Below are positions 1 to 6,192 of a DNA stretch of 14,976 bases, piece by piece. The notes beneath the pieces are model-generated. The model searched no databases and was not told the origin of the DNA. It saw only the letters and a list, made by a program, of their open reading frames with translations. The position numbers were made by a program, and so were the translations under genes. Each line of letters starts with the position of its first letter. Within the stretch, counting starts at the first letter, position 1. The stretch is from an uncultured Bacillota bacterium (GTDB taxonomy: Bacteria; Bacillota; Dehalobacteriia; UBA4068): contig CAKRYM010000019.1 in assembly GCA_934427095.1 (NCBI GenBank), positions 1 through 14,976 of the forward strand, in the 5' to 3' direction.

Positions 1-191
1 ATCCGGGCGGATTGAAGGAAACTTCTTATAAAGATCTCATGCAGAAAAAACCCTGCTTTGCTGTGGAAAAGGCTGTCAAGGGCATGCTGCCCCATAACAT
101 CCTTGGCCGTGCGCAGGGTCGCAAACTGAAGGTTTATGCCGGTGCGGAACATCCCCATGCTGCGCAGAAACCCGAAGTTTGGGAATTCTAA
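1..191 (+). CDS. rplM: 50S ribosomal protein L13, 3' part
   Basis: This is the C-terminal part of ribosomal protein L13, a component of the large ribosomal subunit. The reading frame enters the window at base 3 and gives about 62 residues before TAA at 189-191. The motifs MLPHNILGR and the ending KLKVYAGAEHPHAAQKPE are hallmarks of L13. The start lies upstream of the window. rpsI follows after 17 bases with its own strong ribosome binding site, which is the conserved rplM-rpsI operon. Nothing looks broken; the gene is partial only because of the window edge. Confidence 0.97.
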   Translation, partial: PGGLKETSYKDLMQKKPCFAVEKAVKGMLPHNILGRAQGRKLKVYAGAEHPHAAQKPEVWEF

Positions 192-208
192 TTGAGGAGG
201 AAAGATAA

Positions 209-604
209 ATGGCAGACGCGATGAAATTCTATGGCACCGGTAGACGGAAAAACGCCGTAGCTAGAGTCTGGGCCATGCCCGGTACCGGTAATATTACCGT
301 GAACGGCAAAGCGCTGGACAATTATTTTGATAAAGCCACCTTGGTGATGATCGTTCGTCAGCCCTTGGTGCTGACCTCCACCACGGATAAATATGATGTG
401 GTTGCCACGGTAAAAGGTGGCGGTACCACCGGCCAGGCTGGCGCTGTCCGACATGGTTTGGCTCGCGCCCTGGTTCAGGCTGACGCAGAACTGCGTCCCG
501 CTTTGAAACAGGCTGGTCTCATGACCCGCGACCCCAGAATGAAAGAACGCCGCAAGTACGGCTTGAAAAAAGCCCGCAAGGCCAGCCAGTTCTCCAAGCG
601 TTAA
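209..604 (+). CDS. rpsI: 30S ribosomal protein S9
   Basis: This encodes S9 (131 aa), a small-subunit protein whose basic C-terminal tail reaches the decoding centre. The N-terminal motif FYGTGRRKNAVARV, the central GGG-TTGQAGAVRHG segment and the basic tail ending KKARKASQFSKR are all intact, and the length is normal for bacterial S9. ATG at 209 is preceded by GAGGAGGAAAG at 194-204. The gene is the last in the rplM-rpsI operon: a strong terminator follows about 20 bases after the stop, and the next gene is on the opposite strand. Confidence 0.98.
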   Translation: MADAMKFYGTGRRKNAVARVWAMPGTGNITVNGKALDNYFDKATLVMIVRQPLVLTSTTDKYDVVATVKGGGTTGQAGAVRHGLARALVQADAELRPALKQAGLMTRDPRMKERRKYGLKKARKASQFSKR

Positions 605-624
605 TTTGTTCCTTTGTTTCATTG

Positions 625-654
625 GACCCTTCCCTTTGGGAAGGGTCTTTTTTT
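625..654 (+). terminator. Rho-independent terminator of rplM-rpsI
   Basis: There is a perfect 10-bp stem (625-634 with 638-647), a TTT loop and a run of seven T (648-654). It ends the ribosomal protein operon. On the other strand the hairpin is not followed by a T run, so it should work mainly in the plus direction. The cwlD gene converging from the right therefore has no clear terminator of its own here. Confidence 0.95.
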
Positions 655-1366
655 AGTTTTCTTCCGTGGCGCCGTTTTCCGACGTTAGTTCTGTACCGTT
701 ACGATATTCCCATAAGCCGATATAAAGGGAAAGGGCTATTTGCCATTGATACTCCTCTTGTTGCAGCAGGGCCTCTTCTTCCGCATTGGTCAAAAAGCCC
801 ATTTCTACAATGACAGCTGGTTGCGACAAATGCTGCAAGAGATAAGAGCTAGGGTGGGGGAGAGCCACCCGTTCCGTATTGCCTAAATCCTGTTGTAAGC
901 GGTTTTGCAGAATATTTGCCAATTGTTCCCCTTCTGTATTCCCTTTTTCATAAAACACTTGCGCCCCATGTTGGCTGCTATCCCCCACATAACTGTTGCA
1001 GTGGAGGCTGATAAAGATATCCCCTTCTTCTGCCTGGGCCTTTTCTACGCGAGCCTGCAAGTCAGAGCGCTTGCCTTCACAAAGGGCATCCTCTGTTTCC
1101 CGAGTCAAAATCACTTCAGCCCCGGCCCGGCGACAATATTCCGCCAGTTTTTTACTGATGGCTAAGTTGATGTCGTCTTCCGGCGCGCCGTTTGTGCCGG
1201 TGACGCCAGCGTCCGCCCCGCCATGCCCTGGATCAATGACCAATGTCACCCCGGTTAGGGCCGGGGCTAAGGCTGGTTGTTCCAGGGGGAATCCATGCCA
1301 AACAAAGAGGGCCAGAGCGGGAATAAGCAAAAAAAGAAGAAGAATTTTTCCCAATGGATTGCGCAT
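653..1366 (-). CDS. cwlD: N-acetylmuramoyl-L-alanine amidase CwlD (spore cortex)
   Basis: This is an Amidase_3 family zinc hydrolase. In spore formers CwlD removes the peptide from muramic acid so that muramic delta-lactam can form in the spore cortex. I chose the start at 1366 (237 aa) because GAGAGGTGA lies six bases upstream. An in-frame ATG at 1408 would add 14 residues but has no visible ribosome binding site. Residues 6-22 form a hydrophobic signal or anchor segment. The catalytic set is complete: H48 in DPGHGG, E63, H122 in SLHCN and E188 in VEMGF. The length equals what I recall for B. subtilis CwlD. The position next to rpsI matches the Bacillus neighbourhood. The C-terminal tail (about 224-237) is polar and unremarkable. 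Confidence 0.9.
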   Translation of the reverse strand: MRNPLGKILLLFLLIPALALFVWHGFPLEQPALAPALTGVTLVIDPGHGGADAGVTGTNGAPEDDINLAISKKLAEYCRRAGAEVILTRETEDALCEGKRSDLQARVEKAQAEEGDIFISLHCNSYVGDSSQHGAQVFYEKGNTEGEQLANILQNRLQQDLGNTERVALPHPSSYLLQHLSQPAVIVEMGFLTNAEEEALLQQEEYQWQIALSLYIGLWEYRNGTELTSENGATEEN

Positions 1367-1370
1367 CAAA

Positions 1371-1379
1371 TCACCTCTC
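1371..1379 (-). promoter_or_regulatory. Ribosome binding site deciding the cwlD start
   Basis: Read on the minus strand the sequence is GAGAGGTGA, then four bases, then ATG at 1366. This strong site favours the shorter start over the in-frame ATG at 1408, whose upstream sequence is pyrimidine-rich. Confidence 0.75.
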
Positions 1380-1382
1380 CCC

Positions 1383-1414
1383 CATTCTATGCGCAGCCAT
1401 TCCCGCATAGAATG
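1383..1414. repeat. 11-bp inverted repeat between cwlD and ylxY
   Basis: CATTCTATGCG at 1383-1393 is matched perfectly by CGCATAGAATG at 1404-1414 across a 10-base loop. It lies in the short region between the divergent cwlD and ylxY-like genes. There is no T run, so it is not a terminator. It could be an operator, or a hairpin in the cwlD leader. The right arm contains CATAGAAT, which resembles the -10 element of sporulation sigma-E promoters, but I see no matching -35. Confidence 0.6.
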
Positions 1415-1430
1415 AAAGCGTCAGGACAAA

Positions 1431-1437
1431 GGGAGGG
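1431..1437 (+). promoter_or_regulatory. Shine-Dalgarno-like site upstream of ylxY, out of register
   Basis: GGGAGGG lies six bases before ATG 1444 but 23 bases before ATG 1461, the first ATG in the deacetylase frame. ATG 1444 opens a 21-codon frame ending at TGA 1507-1509. The best-placed ribosome binding site therefore points to a different frame from the gene. Confidence 0.55.
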
Positions 1438-1460
1438 AATGGGATGAAAGTATTGTACTC

Positions 1461-2159
1461 ATGGGTATTCTTGCGGTTTGCTTATGCGTGGGCGGTTGCT
1501 GCCTGCTGATGGGGGAAAAAGAGCCGGAAGCAGAGGATAAAGCGGAAGCCGCCTTGTCTGAGCCCTTCCGTAGCGGGGATGCGGAAAGTAATCTGGTGAC
1601 CCTCACGATTAATGTAGACTGGGGAAATGAATATATCCCTTCTATCTTGGCCTCTTTAGAGGAAGCAGGCATCAAAGCCACCTTTTTCCTCACAGGCCGT
1701 TGGACAGAGGAATATCCGGATTTAGCCAAAACGATTGCTGATGCAGGTCATGAGATCGGCAATCACGGCTACAGCCATAGTAGTCCGAACGCCTCCAGTA
1801 TTGAGGAAATACAGGATGAGATCAGCCGTACAGAGGAAGCCATTGCCAAAGCCACTGGCATCACCACGACCTTGTATGCGCCACCTTCTGGGGAATGCGA
1901 AGAGCATGTGTTGGAAGCCGCTGAACAAGCAGGCTATGACACAGTGTTGTGGACTGCGGATACCATTGACTGGCAGCAGCCGGACAGCGAAACCATTATC
2001 CGCCGGGTAACGGAAAAGATTAGCGGCGGCGGGGTGATTTTGGCGCATCCCACGGAATCCACGGCCGAAGCTTTGCCGGAAATGATTCGCCAGGTTGAGG
2101 AAATGGGTTACACCTTTGTGACGATTTCGGAAAACATGGCTGGGGCCGCCCATGAATAA
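1461..2159 (+). CDS. ylxY: YlxY-type polysaccharide deacetylase-like sporulation protein
   Basis: This is a NodB-fold (carbohydrate esterase 4) protein of 232 aa. Residues 1-17 are hydrophobic and suggest export; the NodB core runs from about 45 to 225. The conserved block WGNEYIPSILASLEEAGIKATFF, split here as WGNEY (54-58) and KATFF (72-76), and the histidine pair H102/H106 in NHGYSH are clear. The usual TFDDG motif reads TINVDWG, so the first catalytic Asp is Asn (N51), and the usual R-P-P-Y-G reads APPSG (140-144). From memory both traits are typical of the YlxY sporulation subfamily rather than of active PdaA/PdaB enzymes. Its place before the carboxypeptidase, mlpA and ymxH supports YlxY. 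The start is uncertain: ATG 1461 lacks a good ribosome binding site, while ATG 1444 in another frame has one. It overlaps the next gene by 8 bases. Confidence 0.78.
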   Translation: MGILAVCLCVGGCCLLMGEKEPEAEDKAEAALSEPFRSGDAESNLVTLTINVDWGNEYIPSILASLEEAGIKATFFLTGRWTEEYPDLAKTIADAGHEIGNHGYSHSSPNASSIEEIQDEISRTEEAIAKATGITTTLYAPPSGECEEHVLEAAEQAGYDTVLWTADTIDWQQPDSETIIRRVTEKISGGGVILAHPTESTAEALPEMIRQVEEMGYTFVTISENMAGAAHE

Positions 2160-3204
2160 AAGGGTGTTGCTGTGTTTGCTGTTGCTGTTTTTCTTTTTGT
2201 GCTTCACACCAACGGCAAAGGGGTTGAATCAGGCGGATTTACCGCAAATGGGGTCTGCTGCTGCGGTATTAATGGAAGTGCATTCTGGTACCCTGCTTTT
2301 TTCCGTCAACGGGGATCAGGCCTTGCCCCCGGCTTCCACCACCAAAATTTGCACGGCTTTATTGGCATTGGAATTAGCCGGGGATTTGGATCGGGATTAT
2401 CAGATTAGCGAAAAAGCCGCGGCCGTAGAGGAAAGCAGTATTTATTTGCAAGCCGGGGAATTTCTTTCTCTGCGGGAGTTATTACAAGGGGCCTTGGTCC
2501 ATAGCGGAAACGACGCTTGTTATGCCATTGGGGAAGCCATTGCCGGTAGCGAGCCTTTGTTTGTCCATTGGCTGAATCAGAAGGCAGCGGCCATGGGCGC
2601 CTATAGCCTGAATTTCCAAAACACCAATGGTTTACCGGCAGAAGGGCATGTGGTTAGCGGGGAAGATTTATTGCGCATTACCGCCAAGGCCATGGAATAT
2701 CCCTTTTTTGCGGAAACCGTGGCCAGCAAATACACTTCCTTGGGCGAAGGGGAGCATTACCGCTATTTCCGCAATACCAATAAGCTTCTTTGGCAAGACG
2801 AACATGTGGTGGGCATCAAAACCGGCACCACAGATGCAGCCGGGCCTTGTTTGGTTTCCGGTTATGAACAGGGGATGGCCCTATTTTTGGCTTTGGTCTT
2901 TAACAGTCCAGACCGTTATGGGGAAAGCATGACCTTGCTTCGTTACGGCGCGGACAATTATGTGTTGGCCCAGCCCCTTTTGGCCGGGGAAAAAGTAGCC
3001 TGGAAAGAAGGCTGCTTTTTTGCGGCAGGGCAGGATTTACAAGCTTTGGTGGAAACAACGGATTTGGACCGGCTTTCTTTACGCTGGTATCTCCCAGATG
3101 ACCAGGGACTTTATCGTGTAGAATTATGCCTGGATGGGGAGGTGCTGGCAGAAACCCCTTTGCTAAAAATGGCCCAAACCAAGGAGGAGCCGGAGAAATC
3201 TTAA
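2152..3204 (+). CDS. D-alanyl-D-alanine carboxypeptidase (S11 family)
   Basis: This is a low-molecular-weight penicillin-binding protein of 350 aa that trims the terminal D-Ala from peptidoglycan stem peptides outside the membrane. Residues 4-22 form a signal peptide. The three active-site motifs are intact: S62-T-T-K65, S118-G-N120 and K223-T-G. The region after about residue 255 matches only a short C-terminal domain and ends in a polar tail, without the amphipathic anchor helix of PBP5, so the protein may be secreted or held by its N-terminus. The start overlaps the end of the ylxY-like gene by 8 bases, which suggests translational coupling. A strong terminator follows 11 bases after the stop. 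In this neighbourhood a DacF-type sporulation role is plausible but is inferred. Confidence 0.9.
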   Translation: MNKRVLLCLLLLFFFLCFTPTAKGLNQADLPQMGSAAAVLMEVHSGTLLFSVNGDQALPPASTTKICTALLALELAGDLDRDYQISEKAAAVEESSIYLQAGEFLSLRELLQGALVHSGNDACYAIGEAIAGSEPLFVHWLNQKAAAMGAYSLNFQNTNGLPAEGHVVSGEDLLRITAKAMEYPFFAETVASKYTSLGEGEHYRYFRNTNKLLWQDEHVVGIKTGTTDAAGPCLVSGYEQGMALFLALVFNSPDRYGESMTLLRYGADNYVLAQPLLAGEKVAWKEGCFFAAGQDLQALVETTDLDRLSLRWYLPDDQGLYRVELCLDGEVLAETPLLKMAQTKEEPEKS

Positions 3205-3215
3205 GAAAAAGAGGT

Positions 3216-3258
3216 ATTTCCTCTGTCAATGACGAATTGACAGAGGAAATTTTTTTTT
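3216..3258 (+). terminator. Strong intrinsic terminator between the carboxypeptidase and mlpA
   Basis: There is a perfect 15-bp stem (3216-3230 with 3236-3250), a GACGA loop and eight T at 3251-3258. It is among the strongest hairpins in the window. It ends only 10 bases before the mlpA start codon, leaving no room for a promoter in between. It could end the ylxY-carboxypeptidase transcript or act as an attenuator for mlpA and the genes after it. Confidence 0.92.
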
Positions 3259-3265
3259 GAGGTGA
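3259..3265 (+). promoter_or_regulatory. Ribosome binding site of mlpA adjoining the terminator
   Basis: GAGGTGA starts immediately after the T run of the preceding hairpin and sits three bases before ATG 3269. The spacing is short but usable. Its contact with the terminator means hairpin folding could affect ribosome access on a read-through transcript. Confidence 0.7.
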
Positions 3266-3268
3266 ATT

Positions 3269-4516
3269 ATGTCAGAACGATTTCAAACATCTTCCGGCCT
3301 GCGGGTGGTCTTTTCGCCTATGCCCCATCTGCATTCCGTTAGCGCCGGTTTATGGGTGGACGCCGGTTCTGCCTTTGAAACGGAGGCTTTGGCTGGCGCC
3401 TCCCATTTTTTAGAACATTTGCTCTTTAAAGGAACAAAGACCCGCAGTGCTTTGGATATTTCTTTGGCCATGGAAAGCAAAGGTGGCGTCTTAAACGCTT
3501 TTACGGGCAAAGAGCATACCTGTTATTATATCCGGGCTCTGGATGAAGATTTTGCCTTGGGCTTGGAATTGCTTAGCGATATGTATCGTAACTCCCTCTT
3601 GGCTCCAGAGGAAATCGAACGGGAACGCCAGGTGATTTTGGAAGAAATCAATATGTATGAGGATAGCCCGGATGATTTGGCGGCGGAGAAATTCTGTAGC
3701 GCCCTTTGGCCCACCCATCCTTATGGCCGGCCGGTTTCCGGTTCTGTAGAAAGCGTTGCCGCCTTAAGTCGGGAGCAGCTTGTGGCGTATTGGCAGGGGC
3801 ATTATGTGCCAGAGCGTACCGTGCTTGCGGTGGCCGGCAATGTTCAGCCGGATTTGGTACGGGAATTGGCAGAAAAATTGTTCCCCAAAGCCCAGGGAGA
3901 ACCATCTCCTCTGCTTTCTTTGCCGAAAGGGAGCAAGGGGCAAATCATTACCAAAAAAGAGATTGAGCAGGAACATGTCTGCATGGGTTTTCCCACCTTC
4001 TCCTTAGGGGATGAGGATGTCTATGCCCTGAGCATTTTGACCAATGCTTTAGGCGGCGGCTCTTCTTCCCGTTTGTTTCAGGAGGTGCGGGAAAAACGCG
4101 GCCTTTCTTATACTGCGTACAGCTATGCGGAGCATTATGCTCAGGGTGGGTATTTGATGTCCTATGCTGCTACCCAACCCAATAAAGCCCAAACCTTAAT
4201 TGATGTGATGGCCGCTGAATATGCTAAATTGGCCCAAGACGGCTTGACAGAGGAAGAAATTCGCTTGAGCAAGGATCAGCTACGGGGCAGCCTGATGTTA
4301 TCCCTAGAAAGCAGTAGCGCAGTCATGTCCAGGCTGGGCCGGGCGGAATTATCCTTGCAGGAGCTTTATGACCCGGAAGAGAGAGTGGCCAAGCTTATGG
4401 CCGTAAGCGCAGAAGATATCCAGCGGGTGATTCAGCGGGTGCTGCGTCCAGGTGAACTGGTTCTTTCCCAGGTAGGCCCGGGCCCGTTGATCATCGATAC
4501 CCAACGGCTGTTTTAA
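3269..4516 (+). CDS. mlpA: M16 family zinc peptidase (MlpA/YmxG)
   Basis: This is a processing-peptidase-like metalloprotease of 415 aa, predicted cytoplasmic since it has no signal peptide. The inverted zinc motif H46-F-L-E49-H50 and the distal ligand E126, 76 residues after H50, are both present. The second half (about 170-400) carries the partner M16 domain, with GGGSSSRLFQEVREKRGLSY as its conserved segment. Length is normal for the bacterial single-chain family. In Bacillus the homologue ymxG/mlpA sits between ylxY and ymxH, the same order as here apart from the inserted carboxypeptidase and dut. Its natural substrate is not known to me. dut follows after 10 bases, so the two are probably cotranscribed. 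Confidence 0.93.
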   Translation: MSERFQTSSGLRVVFSPMPHLHSVSAGLWVDAGSAFETEALAGASHFLEHLLFKGTKTRSALDISLAMESKGGVLNAFTGKEHTCYYIRALDEDFALGLELLSDMYRNSLLAPEEIERERQVILEEINMYEDSPDDLAAEKFCSALWPTHPYGRPVSGSVESVAALSREQLVAYWQGHYVPERTVLAVAGNVQPDLVRELAEKLFPKAQGEPSPLLSLPKGSKGQIITKKEIEQEHVCMGFPTFSLGDEDVYALSILTNALGGGSSSRLFQEVREKRGLSYTAYSYAEHYAQGGYLMSYAATQPNKAQTLIDVMAAEYAKLAQDGLTEEEIRLSKDQLRGSLMLSLESSSAVMSRLGRAELSLQELYDPEERVAKLMAVSAEDIQRVIQRVLRPGELVLSQVGPGPLIIDTQRLF

Positions 4517-4526
4517 GGAGAAACAT

Positions 4527-4970
4527 ATGCTGGAAATAAAAGTCAAAATTTTGCCCCATGGCGAAGACCTGCCCTTGCCGAAATATGAAAGCGCCGCAGC
4601 AGCAGGGATGGATTTGGCTGCGGCAGTGGAGGAGCCTCTGACTTTGGCGCCCCTGGAGCGGGCCATGATTCCCACTGGACTTTGTCTGCAATTGCCCAAA
4701 GGCTATGAAGCCCAGGTTAGGCCCAGAAGCGGTTTGGCCGCCAAAAATGGCCTGACGGTGCTCAATTCCCCTGGTACCATTGATGAGGATTATCGGGGCG
4801 AGGTTAAGGTGATTTTGGTCAACTTGAGCAATACGCCCTTTACCGTAGAGCGGGGCATGCGTATGGCTCAGCTGGTGGTGGCGCCAGTGACGAGAGTGAC
4901 TCCCTGTGTGGTGGCTGAACTAGAAGATACGGCCAGAGGCAGCGGCGGTTTTGGTAGCAGCGGTCTGTAA
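4527..4970 (+). CDS. dut: Deoxyuridine 5'-triphosphate nucleotidohydrolase
   Basis: dUTPase splits dUTP to dUMP and pyrophosphate, keeping uracil out of DNA and feeding dTMP synthesis. All five motifs of the trimeric family are visible in 147 aa: AAAGMDL (24-30), RPRSGLA (65-71), NSPGTIDEDYRGE (80-92), RMAQLVV (112-118) and the glycine-rich RGSGGFGSSG (137-146). Length is normal. The site AAGGAG lies about six bases before the ATG at 4527, which begins 10 bases after mlpA. With mlpA and ymxH on either side it forms a housekeeping block also seen in other Clostridia. Confidence 0.96.
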   Translation: MLEIKVKILPHGEDLPLPKYESAAAAGMDLAAAVEEPLTLAPLERAMIPTGLCLQLPKGYEAQVRPRSGLAAKNGLTVLNSPGTIDEDYRGEVKVILVNLSNTPFTVERGMRMAQLVVAPVTRVTPCVVAELEDTARGSGGFGSSGL

Positions 4971-5020
4971 AATTCGACATTTGAGGTCTGAATTCTTCCT
5001 CTTCCGCGTAGGATGGAAAG

Positions 5021-5028
5021 AGGAGGTG
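5021..5028 (+). promoter_or_regulatory. Ribosome binding site deciding the ymxH start
   Basis: AGGAGGTG is a near-perfect Shine-Dalgarno site five bases before ATG 5034. It overrules the upstream in-frame ATG at 5013, which would start before the site. Confidence 0.8.
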
Positions 5029-5033
5029 TGGCC

Positions 5034-5282
5034 ATGCGTTTATCAGAATTTGCAGAAAAACGAATTATTAATTTGTATGACGGGGAAATCCTGGGTTCGG
5101 TGGGGGATAGCGATCTCCTCCTGGACGGGGAGGACGGCCGGATTTTAGAAATTATGGTACCAGTAGGAGAACGCCGGCGGCGGAGTAAACGAATCCTCGC
5201 CGTGCCTTGGTCTGCGGTGAAAAAAGTAGGCAGCCAAGTCCTGGTGGTGGATGTGGAAAATGATTTCGCCCTGTATGATTAA
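5034..5282 (+). CDS. ymxH: YlmC/YmxH family PRC-barrel sporulation-associated protein
   Basis: This small protein (82 aa) carries the PRC-barrel-like YlmC/YmxH domain, from MRLSEF and INLYDGEILGSVGDSDLLLD through VPWSAVKKVG to VVDVEND near the end. The molecular function of the family is unknown to me; YmxH is found in spore formers next to mlpA. I chose ATG 5034 because AGGAGGTG at 5021-5028 sits five bases upstream. An in-frame ATG at 5013 would place that site inside the gene. A run of Arg (RRRR, about 48-51) replaces the variable loop. It follows dut by 63 bases without a visible terminator or promoter. Confidence 0.85.
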   Translation: MRLSEFAEKRIINLYDGEILGSVGDSDLLLDGEDGRILEIMVPVGERRRRSKRILAVPWSAVKKVGSQVLVVDVENDFALYD

Positions 5283-5329
5283 GGCAGGGAGAACAGAAAA
5301 AAGGAAACAGACAAAAAGGAGTAAAAGCA

Positions 5330-6127
5330 ATGATCCGTGTATTGGTAAACGGTGTGGCAGGGAAAATGGGACGAGCGATGACCGCCTGCCTGCTGCAAGA
5401 AGCAGATATGGAATTAGTGGGGGCTGTGGATCAGCATCGTTTGGGTGAAGACGCCGGTTTGGTGGTAGGCGGCGGCCCTGTGGGGGTAACCGTAAGCGGG
5501 GATTTGGCCGCGACGATCCAGGCTAGCAAACCAGATGTGATGCTGGATTTTACGGTACCCAAAGCGGTGCGGGGGAATTTGGATCTTGCCATGTCCTTAG
5601 GTCTCCCCTGCGTCGTGGGAACCACAGGCCTAACTGCGCAGGATTTGGCGGAGCTGGATGCGTTGAGCCGTAAAGCGAAAGCCCCTATTTTTGTGGCGCC
5701 CAATTTTGCTATCGGTGCTGTACTGCTCATGCGTTTCGCTGCGGAAGCCGCACGTTATCTGCCGGATTATGAGATTTTGGAAACCCATAATGAGAAAAAA
5801 GCCGACGCCCCTTCCGGTACGGCTTTGGCTACGCTGATGGCCATGGAAGCTTCCCGCCAAGGGGAATCTGCTGGCGCCAGCAATAGCACGGAAACCGTGG
5901 CAGGCTGCCGGGGCGGCGCTTATGCTGGTTCGCGGGTACATAGTATGCGTTTGCCTGGCTTTATTGCGGATCAGGAAGTGATTTTCGGCGCCATTGGTCA
6001 GAATTTGACCATCAGCCATCGGACCACCGGCCGGGAATGCTTCTGGCCCGGGGTGGCTCTGGCTTTGCGGAAAGTCCAGCAATTAGAGGGCGTAGTCCGG
6101 GGATTAGAGCAAATTATGGAAGGTTAA
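5330..6127 (+). CDS. dapB: 4-hydroxy-tetrahydrodipicolinate reductase
   Basis: DapB uses NAD(P)H to make tetrahydrodipicolinate on the route to diaminopimelate and lysine. The 265 aa protein has an N-terminal Rossmann domain with VNGVAGKMGR (6-15), the VVGTTGL segment (95-101), and the catalytic loop E151-T-H153-N154-E-K-K157-A-D-A-P-S-G-T (151-164). H153 and K157 match the catalytic His and Lys of E. coli (H159, K163), but the neighbouring second His (E. coli H160) is Asn here. The C-terminal RVHSMRLPGFIADQEVIFG (202-220) is typical. A site AAAGGAG precedes the ATG. The gene is last in the run, 47 bases after ymxH. In Bacillus this position holds the dipicolinate synthase genes, so dapB in this place is a local variation. 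Confidence 0.96.
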   Translation: MIRVLVNGVAGKMGRAMTACLLQEADMELVGAVDQHRLGEDAGLVVGGGPVGVTVSGDLAATIQASKPDVMLDFTVPKAVRGNLDLAMSLGLPCVVGTTGLTAQDLAELDALSRKAKAPIFVAPNFAIGAVLLMRFAAEAARYLPDYEILETHNEKKADAPSGTALATLMAMEASRQGESAGASNSTETVAGCRGGAYAGSRVHSMRLPGFIADQEVIFGAIGQNLTISHRTTGRECFWPGVALALRKVQQLEGVVRGLEQIMEG

Positions 6128-6144
6128 TTCCTTTCGTTCATACA

Positions 6145-6176
6145 AAAAGCCCATTTGCTATGGCAAATGGGCTTTT
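6145..6176. terminator. Bidirectional terminator between dapB and murI
   Basis: There is a 14-bp perfect stem (6145-6158 with 6163-6176) with a TATG loop. The outer A and T runs give a T-rich tail in both directions. It serves the converging dapB and murI transcripts. Confidence 0.93.
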
Positions 6177-6192
6177 CTTTCGGTAAGAAAGG

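Noticed and set aside
996..1415. Long open frame on the plus strand opposite cwlD
   Set aside because: It is the antisense shadow of a gene with all catalytic motifs intact and has no ribosome binding site or recognisable domain.
3237..3269. TTGACA inside the right arm of the terminator as a -35 for mlpA
   Set aside because: No -10 element lies at 16-18 bases; that position falls on the ribosome binding site and start codon. The TTGACA match is a by-product of the hairpin.
5630..6082. 150-residue frame on the minus strand opposite dapB
   Set aside because: It is a shadow frame of a well-supported gene, with no family features.
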